Assembly (NCBI RefSeq): GCF_022662375.1
Contig: NZ_JAKNQL010000032.1
Coordinates: 1-63,755 of the forward strand
Direction: 5' to 3'
Source of the DNA: Pseudomonas sp. CROZ-RG-20F-R04-15
GTDB taxonomy: Bacteria > Pseudomonadota > Gammaproteobacteria > Pseudomonadales > Pseudomonadaceae
Length of the DNA: 63,755 nucleotides
Shown here: positions 33,361 through 41,277 of the stretch, one piece after another
Layout of the letters: each line of letters begins with the position of its first letter
How positions within the stretch are numbered: the stretch's first letter is position 1
Position numbers and translations under genes: made by a program
Notes under the pieces: generated by a model
Told to the model about the DNA's origin: nothing
Seen by the model: only the letters and a program-made list of their open reading frames with translations
The model's database searches: none

Positions 33361-35253
33361 TCAGCGAAGCCTGGTGATGACAAGATTGTCTCCTTTGCGG
33401 GAATGGGGATCGTTGGTTCCCGCTAAATAAATGATTTTGTCTGCGGCGAGATGATCTTGCAGGGTTATTTTGTCGTGGGGTTCGATTTTATTGACCAGTG
33501 CCTTTTTCTTCAGCCAGACAGTCGGGTCCTCGGCTAACAGGGTGTCGCCCCTGAATCTGTTAGTGAACAGGATGAACACCGTATCGATTCCCGGTCGCTG
33601 CACCAGCAGTGCATCGCGCGCGTTATTGCGGAAATGATGAGAAACCTGGTAGCCATTTCCGCGTAAAACAACTTTGAACAAATCTCGCAGGGAGTGCCCT
33701 TCGGTCAGAAATTGCGTTTCGAATAACGAGTGCGGATTGAAGTCGATTCGCTGCAAACCCTCAGCGGAAGGCAGTGGCATATGTACGTAGCCGTTCGCGT
33801 CTACCGGAAGCGGGGGAAGGAGCATCAACGGATCGCCCAAGTCCTGGCGCAGGGTTCTCGTATCGCTGATCGACGTTGGGCGATTTTCCCAGTACTTGAT
33901 CGTGTCAAACAAAGCGTTGATACCGGAGCCGCTCAATTCTTCGGAGTGACTGGCTCGATTGAAGATTTCCCGCGCGATCTTGTTCGCGGAGTGATTTGAA
34001 AGATAAGCAAACTGATCGCTGACGTACTGAGTAAGGCTTTTGCGGAATGGCAGCCCGTCGACGATTCTCCACGTGTCTGCACTACGTCCCGTCCATGTGT
34101 CGGCCAGCTTCACTACACCGCGTGGTTGTAACTGTGGGCTGGTTAGCAGCATGTTTTCGAACGCATCGAAGCGCGTGGCAGAAAACTGCGGATGCTTGAT
34201 AAACGCCAGCGAATCCGCAGCATGCGTCGGTTGATCAAGAATGGAAAAGTGCTGGCCGGCCATCTCGATGGCGTCGCCGGCTATCGGTCTCAAGGTATTT
34301 CCCCAGGTTTTCCACTCCTCAGCACTGCTCACAGCAATGACTGGACCGAGCGGGTCGCTGTCCGCTGGCAAACGTGCACGTTTGCCTGGACCTGGGTCTG
34401 CCTCCTGCGGCGGTTGGCGGCTTTGCGAAGTGCCCGGTTGCGGATGTGCTTGCGCAGCTGTGGTTTGCAACTGACGACGCCATTGAAACTGCCCGGGAAT
34501 CTGTTCGACAATGATTTCGGGCACGTTGATAGTCGTCGCCGAGGCGAGTCTGTATTGGCCGTTTTCATCTCTGCGAACCATGATAGTTCCGTCTGCAAAG
34601 TCGACGTAGATTTTTCCCCGCGGCCCCTTGCGAATGCCATCAGGGGATTCATGCGCAGCGGGAAGCAAGGTTGCCAGATATGGATCGACGAAAAACACGG
34701 TTGGCGATTGTTCGGTAATCACTCGCGGCATCGCCGGACTTCCCGCAGCGGACCGGGCGACATACCAGGGAGCTTCGAGGCGCCAGAGGGACTGTCCGTC
34801 GATTTTTCTCAGGACAGGGGGCGTCACGCCCGGAGCGGCAGGCCAGGGGATCTGGTAGTTACTGTCGCTGTTGAGTTCCGCCCGGTAGTACCCGCCTTCT
34901 TCCAGTTGAGCGTAAATCTGCCCCTGCGGCGTGACATACAGCCCGTCAACGGACTCGTGCGGCTGTAACAAGTGGGTTTGCAATCCTGGCAGGGAAATCT
35001 CTGCCAGCCGGGCATTGGCTTCGGTAATCAGCGGATCGGTGATGTAGCTCACCACAACATGCGGCTCGGCACCAATATCGCCACCAGAGTTAATGGCAAC
35101 GGTACTGTCAGCGACTGGATTCGCATCGGCAGTAAAAGTCCCTGGATGACCGGGATTTCCTGTGCGGCCCGTGCCAGTGTCGACATCGGGCCTGCTGGTG
35201 GTGGAGGTGTCTGGCGACGCGGGTCGAACGGTAGCTTTGCTCGTTTTGATCAT
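33361..35253 (-). CDS. Effector-like modular protein, paralog 1
   Basis: 630 residues, unknown function. Residues 1-63 are Ser/Thr/Pro/Gly-rich and look disordered. A short P-x-V-x-V-S motif (64-69) precedes module A (about 70-163: D-G-L-Y-V-T-P-Q-G-Q-I-Y-A then L-W-R). A related module B (about 185-261: D-G-I-R-K-G-P-R-G-K-I-Y-V, E-Q-I-P-G-Q-F-Q-W-R-R) follows. A Pro-rich linker carries G-P-G-K-R-A-R-L (287-294). The C-terminal domain (about 310-630) shares D-A-F-E-N-M-L, L-Q-R-I-D-F-N-P and an ending close to V-I-T-R-L-R with the three neighbouring paralogs. No signal peptide or membrane helix. Last gene of the five-gene minus-strand series. Confidence 0.8.
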   Translation of the reverse strand: MIKTSKATVRPASPDTSTTSRPDVDTGTGRTGNPGHPGTFTADANPVADSTVAINSGGDIGAEPHVVVSYITDPLITEANARLAEISLPGLQTHLLQPHESVDGLYVTPQGQIYAQLEEGGYYRAELNSDSNYQIPWPAAPGVTPPVLRKIDGQSLWRLEAPWYVARSAAGSPAMPRVITEQSPTVFFVDPYLATLLPAAHESPDGIRKGPRGKIYVDFADGTIMVRRDENGQYRLASATTINVPEIIVEQIPGQFQWRRQLQTTAAQAHPQPGTSQSRQPPQEADPGPGKRARLPADSDPLGPVIAVSSAEEWKTWGNTLRPIAGDAIEMAGQHFSILDQPTHAADSLAFIKHPQFSATRFDAFENMLLTSPQLQPRGVVKLADTWTGRSADTWRIVDGLPFRKSLTQYVSDQFAYLSNHSANKIAREIFNRASHSEELSGSGINALFDTIKYWENRPTSISDTRTLRQDLGDPLMLLPPLPVDANGYVHMPLPSAEGLQRIDFNPHSLFETQFLTEGHSLRDLFKVVLRGNGYQVSHHFRNNARDALLVQRPGIDTVFILFTNRFRGDTLLAEDPTVWLKKKALVNKIEPHDKITLQDHLAADKIIYLAGTNDPHSRKGDNLVITRLR

Positions 35254-35307
35254 GGCAGTTTCTCTAAGCGGTTCTTTGGCATATCGCTGACTGGCTCGAT
35301 TGATTTC

Positions 35308-37203
35308 TCAGCGATCTCTGATGATGAAAAGCGTTGTCTGCCCCAACGCATCGGTCTGGATTCCACCGAGCAGATAGCTGATCCGGTTTTCCTGCCGGTA
35401 GGTGGCGAGAGGCTTTTGTTCACTGATGGGGGTTTGCAATACAGCGCCATTCAGTTCGGCACCCTCTGCGGTAAATCGCTGCAGTCTGCCGCTGACGGGA
35501 ACAGGCAGTTTGAGCACAAACACCTGATCGATTTTCTCGCGATGAAACAGTAACGCGTCGCCATCGAGCTTCTGCTCCGTTAGGGTTACGACGTAACCGT
35601 CATCTTTCAGAAGCTGGCTGAACAGTCTTCGCAGGTGGGCCGCAGTCGGGTTGCGGGCGTAGTCGTTCCAGTGCCGGGGGAAACGCCCCGGATCAAAGTC
35701 CAGGCGCATCAAACCTTCACCGAGGGCGAAGGGAATCGCCAGGGTATCCGCCGTTTCCGGCTGGCTGCGCAACATCAACAATGGGTCCGCCAGTTCTCGA
35801 CGTGGCGCCTTGCGCAGCCCCCTGTTTTCCCAAAAGCGAAACACCTGATTGAGCATTGCCAACCCCGGGCCGATGATGATCTCGGAGCGGTTCGCTTGAT
35901 TGAACATGGCCCGGGCAAGTGAACTGACCGACTGATCCGACAGGTATTTGAAGGTTCTGGAAATGTACTGCGTGATCGGCATTTCAAAAGGAACGACGTC
36001 GTCCAGTACCGTCCAGTGTTCGGTTCTTTTAACGGCGAATTTTGGCTGCAGCGACGGGTTATCCCGCAGCATGTATTCGAAGGCGTCATACAGGGCCGGT
36101 GAAAACAAGGGATGTTGCAGATACACCAGATGCGGGTCAGGCCCCAGTTGCTGTGGCACGATCCGGTAAAACTGTCCGTCGATTTCGATATGCTGGCCCA
36201 ACTGCGGCCGGAGACTGCGCCCCCAGTTTCGCCACAAGCCGAAACTCAGGTTGATCGGCTCGGGATTGGCTGACAGCAAGCTTTCGGTCAGCGCATGTGT
36301 GGTCTCTGCACCTTCATCCGCATGGGGGCGTTTGCTGGCGCCTGCCGTGGCTTCTGGCATGTCGGTGACGACGATGCCCGGTTCCCCGGTGGAACTCTGC
36401 GAGTCAGGATGATCGTCAGCAAACTTGCGCCGCCACAGTCGGGTTCCGGGAATCTGTTCGAACAGCAACGTGGACGTGTTGCGTGTCGTCGCCGAGGTTT
36501 GCTCGTACTGACCGTCGACGTTTTTACGCACCATGACGGTGCCTTGCGCTGTGTCGATGTAGGTTTTGCGGTGCTTGTCGTAGCGAATTCCGTCGGCGGT
36601 ATACAGCGGCGAAGAGAGTAGGGCAGCGTCAGCGGGGGCCAGGTACATTGGCTGTTCGACAGCGGGCCCGTCAGCGGCCGCATTTCGCCTGTCACTCTCT
36701 GAGTGCTGCGTCATCCAGGCCGGTTGTTCGAAAGTCCAGAGAGCCTGGCGTTCTGCTTTGACCAGGAAGGGGCCAGGCAGGTGCGGAGCGAACGGGAAAG
36801 GAATCTGGTAGCGACCATCGCGATGATGCTCGACCAGCAGGTGTCCTGCGTTCTCGATATGGGCGTACAGCTTGCCGTCAGGGCTGATGAGCAGTCCGCT
36901 TTCGGTGTCCAGACGTTGCAGCAGATGTACTTGATCGGCTGGCCAGGTGATTGATCGCAGAGCGGCTTCGACTGACAGTGGCGAGGGCGCTGGTATTTCG
37001 CTGACCTGCACTGACGGTTGGTGCGGGAGCCGGTCTGGATCATGTGCGGAATCTGCATGCGCTGGATATTCGCCCGCAAGCTTTCGCGGGGGATTTGCGA
37101 AAACCGGGTGAGCGCCGTCGACCCGGCCCGCAGCAGAATGTGTGGTTACAGGCAGGATGTCGGGCAGAGTAATCCCCGACCCGCGCTTTGGTGGTTTGAC
37201 CAT
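35308..37203 (-). CDS. Effector-like modular protein, paralog 2
   Basis: 631 residues, unknown function. It begins M-V-K-P-P-K-R, followed by a low-complexity segment to about 62, the P-S-V-Q-V-S motif, module A (about 75-163, S-G-L-L-I-S-P-D-G-K-L-Y-A) and module B (about 185-261, D-G-I-R-Y-D-K-H-R-K-T-Y-I and E-Q-I-P-G-T-R-L-W-R-R-K). The linker has A-S-K-R-P-H-A-D-E (289-297), a weaker form of the basic motif. The C-terminal domain (about 320-631) has R-N-W-G, D-A-F-E-Y-M-L, M-R-L-D-F-D-P-G-R-F-P and ends L-F-I-I-R-D-R. It starts 94 bases after paralog 3 and ends 54 before paralog 1. Confidence 0.8.
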   Translation of the reverse strand: MVKPPKRGSGITLPDILPVTTHSAAGRVDGAHPVFANPPRKLAGEYPAHADSAHDPDRLPHQPSVQVSEIPAPSPLSVEAALRSITWPADQVHLLQRLDTESGLLISPDGKLYAHIENAGHLLVEHHRDGRYQIPFPFAPHLPGPFLVKAERQALWTFEQPAWMTQHSESDRRNAAADGPAVEQPMYLAPADAALLSSPLYTADGIRYDKHRKTYIDTAQGTVMVRKNVDGQYEQTSATTRNTSTLLFEQIPGTRLWRRKFADDHPDSQSSTGEPGIVVTDMPEATAGASKRPHADEGAETTHALTESLLSANPEPINLSFGLWRNWGRSLRPQLGQHIEIDGQFYRIVPQQLGPDPHLVYLQHPLFSPALYDAFEYMLRDNPSLQPKFAVKRTEHWTVLDDVVPFEMPITQYISRTFKYLSDQSVSSLARAMFNQANRSEIIIGPGLAMLNQVFRFWENRGLRKAPRRELADPLLMLRSQPETADTLAIPFALGEGLMRLDFDPGRFPRHWNDYARNPTAAHLRRLFSQLLKDDGYVVTLTEQKLDGDALLFHREKIDQVFVLKLPVPVSGRLQRFTAEGAELNGAVLQTPISEQKPLATYRQENRISYLLGGIQTDALGQTTLFIIRDR

Positions 37204-37297
37204 TGATGCGATCTCGTTATTTGAAGGATGTCGGTGTTCAGACGGCGGTTGTTCACCGCAAAAGTGCGAACAATCCGCTCGGGCGTGCGGTGGGAAC

Positions 37298-38992
37298 TTA
37301 GCCTTCTCTCACAATGAAGAGGCTCGGATTGTCGGGGTGGATGTGTTGAACACCGCCCACCAGGTAAATGACTTCGATATGAGTCAGCTCGCTGTTGAGC
37401 CGCTGTCTTTGCTCCGGGGTCAGCGAAGCCTGAAACTCCGGTTCATGAAGATCGGACCCGGCACGGGTGTAACGAGGTAATTGATCACCGGTGACTGGCG
37501 GCAGTTTCAGCACGAAGACCGCGGCAACGCCCGGACGATGAAAGATCACCGCACCTTCTCTGAGCCGACGCGTCGTCGGATTCACGGTGTAACCGTTTTG
37601 TTGCAGGACATCCATGAACAATGTGCGCAATCTTCCGGCTGTCGGCGCTGCCGAGTACAGGGTCCACTCCTGAGGGAACCGCACCGGATCGAAATCCAGT
37701 CGCTGCAGCAGATTGGAGTTGTACGCCGGCAAAGTGATCAGGCCACCATTCGCCAGACTGCCGGGCGGTGTCGCCAGTACTGGCAGCATCACGAACGGGT
37801 CCGAGAGCCCGTGCATCGGCGCCTCGTTGCTCACCCTGTCGACCCAGTGGCGATACGTCAGCGCCATCACTGACAAACCATGACCGGTTATGCCTTGGGG
37901 CAACGAGACGCGATCGAACACCGCTCGGGCGAGGTTGCTGGCCGACTGCTCGGAGAGATGGTTGAACGCTGCGGAAACGTACTGCGTCGCAGACATTTCA
38001 AACGGCGCATGATTTTCCAGAACCTTCCATTGTCCTTCGCGCTTCAGCGCCCATTTCGGCTGGTGCGAAGGCTGCTGACGCAACATGTTTTCGAACGCGT
38101 CAAAGTCGTCCGATGAGTAGGCGGGGGGTTGCAAATAGACCAGACCGGTGTCGGCTCGCAGGTTTTGCGCGATGATCGGATAGTGTTTACCGTCTATTTC
38201 TATTGATTCACCTGCGTCGGGCCGGGTGGGTCCCCCCCAGTTCCTCCATTGGCTTGTGGAAAGATCCAGGGCCGTGGTCTGTTGCGCGAAAAGGTTTTCC
38301 ACCAGCGTGTTCGTATCGCTTGCGATATGGCTCTGCTCGTCCAGATGCGAGTGCCTGATCGGGCCGGGGATCGCCTCCGACGGGCCGGCGGCCAGCGGAT
38401 CAGGCAGTGATTGGGGACGTTGCCGCGACGCGTCGATTTCACGCCAGAGTCTGGTTCCCGGGATTTGCTCAACCCTTTGCCCGCTTGGCGTTGCTTCGCC
38501 GGCCTTCGTGTGTCGCCAGCCATCCGGCGTATTGCTCACCATGACGAAACCTCCGTGCATTTCGACATAGGCCTTTTTGCGTCTGTCGTATCGAAAGCCT
38601 TCTTCAGTGCTGGCCTGGCCCTTCAGCACGGCGGCCAGTTCGGCGTGGACAAAAACCGGCGGCGACGGTTGTTCGCTGCGGGATGGTCCGGCCAGGACAG
38701 ACGATTCGTTTAACGTGGATGACTGTCCAGTTCGCACCGATGTGCCGGGTACGTCTGAAGGGAGTTCCTGGCCGGGCGCATGACTGACGATAACGCTGGG
38801 ACGGTTGGCGGGGGCTTGCGGCAAAGCGTGCGGCGAAGAAGTGTCGGAGAGCAAATGGCCGGGCAATGCGCCTGGAGCGGATTGTCCTGGTTCAACGCGA
38901 GGTGTTCCCTGTGGATTCGGCAGCGGATCTGTCGAGGTGGCAGGCGTTTCCGGCGCAGACGTGCGAAGGATTTTCTTGGGTGGTTTGGCCAT
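37298..38992 (-). CDS. Effector-like modular protein, paralog 3 (lacks module A)
   Basis: 564 residues from ATG 38992 (M-A-K-P-P-K-K-I-L-R), chosen because GGAG lies seven bases upstream and the N-terminus then matches paralogs 2 and 4; the frame is open 32 codons further back. The disordered N-terminal part (to about 110) contains P-S-V-I-V-S but is followed directly by module B (about 115-190: G-F-R-Y-D-R-R-K-K-A-Y-V, E-Q-I-P-G-T-R-L-W-R). Module A is missing. The linker lacks the clear basic motif, and has I-R-H-S-H-L-D-E instead. The C-terminal domain ends L-F-I-V-R-E-G. Function unknown. Confidence 0.8.
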   Translation of the reverse strand: MAKPPKKILRTSAPETPATSTDPLPNPQGTPRVEPGQSAPGALPGHLLSDTSSPHALPQAPANRPSVIVSHAPGQELPSDVPGTSVRTGQSSTLNESSVLAGPSRSEQPSPPVFVHAELAAVLKGQASTEEGFRYDRRKKAYVEMHGGFVMVSNTPDGWRHTKAGEATPSGQRVEQIPGTRLWREIDASRQRPQSLPDPLAAGPSEAIPGPIRHSHLDEQSHIASDTNTLVENLFAQQTTALDLSTSQWRNWGGPTRPDAGESIEIDGKHYPIIAQNLRADTGLVYLQPPAYSSDDFDAFENMLRQQPSHQPKWALKREGQWKVLENHAPFEMSATQYVSAAFNHLSEQSASNLARAVFDRVSLPQGITGHGLSVMALTYRHWVDRVSNEAPMHGLSDPFVMLPVLATPPGSLANGGLITLPAYNSNLLQRLDFDPVRFPQEWTLYSAAPTAGRLRTLFMDVLQQNGYTVNPTTRRLREGAVIFHRPGVAAVFVLKLPPVTGDQLPRYTRAGSDLHEPEFQASLTPEQRQRLNSELTHIEVIYLVGGVQHIHPDNPSLFIVREG

Positions 38993-39237
38993 TGAATTGC
39001 TCCGATGAATGGCGGGTCTGTGGTCGGCCGGAAAATCCAGAGGCGCGTTCGATGTGTTGTCGCGCAGCACTGACTCCGTCCGACTCATGCTTCAAAGCAG
39101 TCATGTTCGGCAAAAGGGCGCCAAGGCGTGCGGTACATATGTATTGCGTCGAGGCTAAGTGCTACAGGGAGTTACGAGACGTGCGGGGCGGGCTGCGCGC
39201 ACTCGCCGGCGGGGGCGGCGAATGCGGGGGAGTTGTT

Positions 39238-41106
39238 TTAGCGCTCTCTGATGATGAACACCGAGTCCGGATTCGATTCGACCTTCAATACGCCACCGAT
39301 CAGCCATACCACTTTGTTTTGTGCCGTCGCGGTGGTCAGGGCGAGAAACGCGTCGTTGCCAATCCTGGCCGGCAAACCCGGGTCTGCCAGCTCATTGCCC
39401 GGGGTGTGGGACAGGCCGACATGTTCTACCGAACCCAATTTCAGAAAGTACACCTGGTCATGGGTGGCACGCCGGAACACCAGTGTTGGAATGCGGTGTT
39501 CGTGTGTCAGGGGAAAGACGTCGTAGCCGCTACGAATCAGCAAGGCACCGAGCAGGCGTCTGAGGTTGAGGTCCGTGGGATAGGTTTTATAGTGGCCCCA
39601 TTCGACGGGGAACCGCTGTGGATCGAAGGTGAGCCGTTGCAGTTCGCTGTCGATTTGGGGAGGCATCGCAATGAGCTTTTTTCCTCCGGCATCGATGGAC
39701 GGTGCCACCGCCAGCATATTGAGCGGGTCGGCGTACGCCGGTGCGGTGGGAAACGGCTTCTGCTTCCACTGATGCAGGACGGCCTGGATATTGACCAGTC
39801 CGGTGCCGGTAATGACGGCGGAGTTGTCTGCCAGTTCGTAGAGTTTTTTCGCAACAGCCCATGCCGTCGGTGCAGAAAAATCCGGAAAGGTATTGGCCAC
39901 CGACTGCGCTATTGGCTCCTCGAAAAAGCGTTTGCCGGGGTGCACTTCTCCCGGATCGTTACCGATGCGAAAGGTCGCAACAGGTTGCAGTGACGGTGCC
40001 GTGCGCAGCATCGTTTCAAACGCATCGAAACCGGCCGGGGCAAAGTCAGGGTGCTGGACAAAATAGACCTTGGGCGTACGGTTGGAGCCAATGGGCACGA
40101 TCGGATAATGAAACCAGCCAAGCTGGATCGACTCCACCACTGGCGGCTTGTTCAAATGCCCCCACGGTAACCAGAAGTACGGGGTTTGTTCGGTCGGGAC
40201 GCTGGTGTCGCGTGTGGCCGTTGGCAATGGCTCGGGCGGTTTCGAGGTGTCGAGGCGTGGGCGTTTGCCCGGTCCGGGAACTTGCTCGTCCGGTGCGGCG
40301 ACGGGCCGCAACGGGTCGGTTGCCGGGGTGTCGGCGGCGTGCGCAGCTTGAGCTTTCTGACGCCAGAGCAGCGTGCCGGGAATCTGCTCAAACGCCAGAT
40401 CGAGCAGGTCTCTGCTGGTCGCTGAGGCATATCGGTATTCACCCAGATGGTTTTTACGGACCATGACCGTGCCTTCTGCCGTATCGACGAAGGTTTGTTT
40501 GAGTTTGTTGTATCGGATCCCCTCCGATGAAAGTTCCGCTCGGGTCAGGGTGTTTGCATCCTCCGGCAAAAGGTAGGCGGGGTGCTGTGCTGTGACTGGC
40601 GTCTCGGATCGGGCCCGTAGGGGTTGCCAGCCGGGGCGCTGAATATGCCAGTTGGGCAAGCCTTCAGACCTCGTTACCACAGGTCCCGGAACACCCGGTG
40701 CAAAGGTCAGCGGCACGTAATAGTTGCCTTGCCGATCCTGTTCGACGATGAACCGGCCTTCGTTGCCGAGTTGGGCGTAGGTTCGTTGATCCGGCCCGGT
40801 GAACAGCCCGGAGTTTTCTCCGACTGGCGTCAGTTCATTCAAACGGTTTTCGGGCCAGGCGATCGCACTGCGCGCGGTACTTAAGGTATCGCTGCCCAGG
40901 CCCGGCATCTCGCTGATGGTAATGCCCGGCGGCCGTGTGACTGAGGTGCCGGATGCCGTAGATCCAGGGGCCGAATCGATGCCAGGCAACGGGCGGGCGG
41001 GTACAGGAGTGCCATGGTGAACGCCAGAACCTGATGGCTCAGGTCGTGTTGTAACCGTTGTATCGGCAGCAGCTGTCACAGCAACTTTCTTGGGTGGCTT
41101 GGCCAT
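39238..41106 (-). CDS. Effector-like modular protein, paralog 4
   Basis: 622 residues from ATG 41106 (M-A-K-P-P-K-K-V-A-V); a TTG two codons earlier is less likely. After a Thr/Pro/Gly-rich segment come the P-G-I-T-I-S motif, module A (about 78-162), module B (about 178-252, G-I-R-Y-N-K-L-K-Q-T-F-V and E-Q-I-P-G-T-L-L-W-R) and a linker with P-G-P-G-K-R-P-R-L-D-T (about 277-287), very like a c-Myc-type nuclear localisation signal. The C-terminal domain keeps D-A-F-E-T-M-L, L-Q-R-L-T-F-D-P-Q-R-F-P-V-E-W and ends V-F-I-I-R-E-R. First of the paralog series, 171 bases after the RTX gene. Confidence 0.8.
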   Translation of the reverse strand: MAKPPKKVAVTAAADTTVTTRPEPSGSGVHHGTPVPARPLPGIDSAPGSTASGTSVTRPPGITISEMPGLGSDTLSTARSAIAWPENRLNELTPVGENSGLFTGPDQRTYAQLGNEGRFIVEQDRQGNYYVPLTFAPGVPGPVVTRSEGLPNWHIQRPGWQPLRARSETPVTAQHPAYLLPEDANTLTRAELSSEGIRYNKLKQTFVDTAEGTVMVRKNHLGEYRYASATSRDLLDLAFEQIPGTLLWRQKAQAAHAADTPATDPLRPVAAPDEQVPGPGKRPRLDTSKPPEPLPTATRDTSVPTEQTPYFWLPWGHLNKPPVVESIQLGWFHYPIVPIGSNRTPKVYFVQHPDFAPAGFDAFETMLRTAPSLQPVATFRIGNDPGEVHPGKRFFEEPIAQSVANTFPDFSAPTAWAVAKKLYELADNSAVITGTGLVNIQAVLHQWKQKPFPTAPAYADPLNMLAVAPSIDAGGKKLIAMPPQIDSELQRLTFDPQRFPVEWGHYKTYPTDLNLRRLLGALLIRSGYDVFPLTHEHRIPTLVFRRATHDQVYFLKLGSVEHVGLSHTPGNELADPGLPARIGNDAFLALTTATAQNKVVWLIGGVLKVESNPDSVFIIRER

Positions 41107-41277
41107 ACTCAATTACTCATGGAGTGGTGATGTCGAGCGCAACAAGCGTCTCGGCGCATTTTTTCAGGCGCACTCGTCGGCATCCCGCAGAGCCTTGGCC
41201 GGGAGCGAGATGAAGAAGACTGGTGACTTCAACTTCGGAGTGCGCGAGGGGGATAGGTTTTGTTTGAGGGGCGGCTG

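Noticed and set aside
37298..39088. Longer start for paralog 3 at 39088
   Set aside because: The ATG at 38992 has a better ribosome binding site and gives the M-A-K-P-P-K-K start shared with paralog 4.
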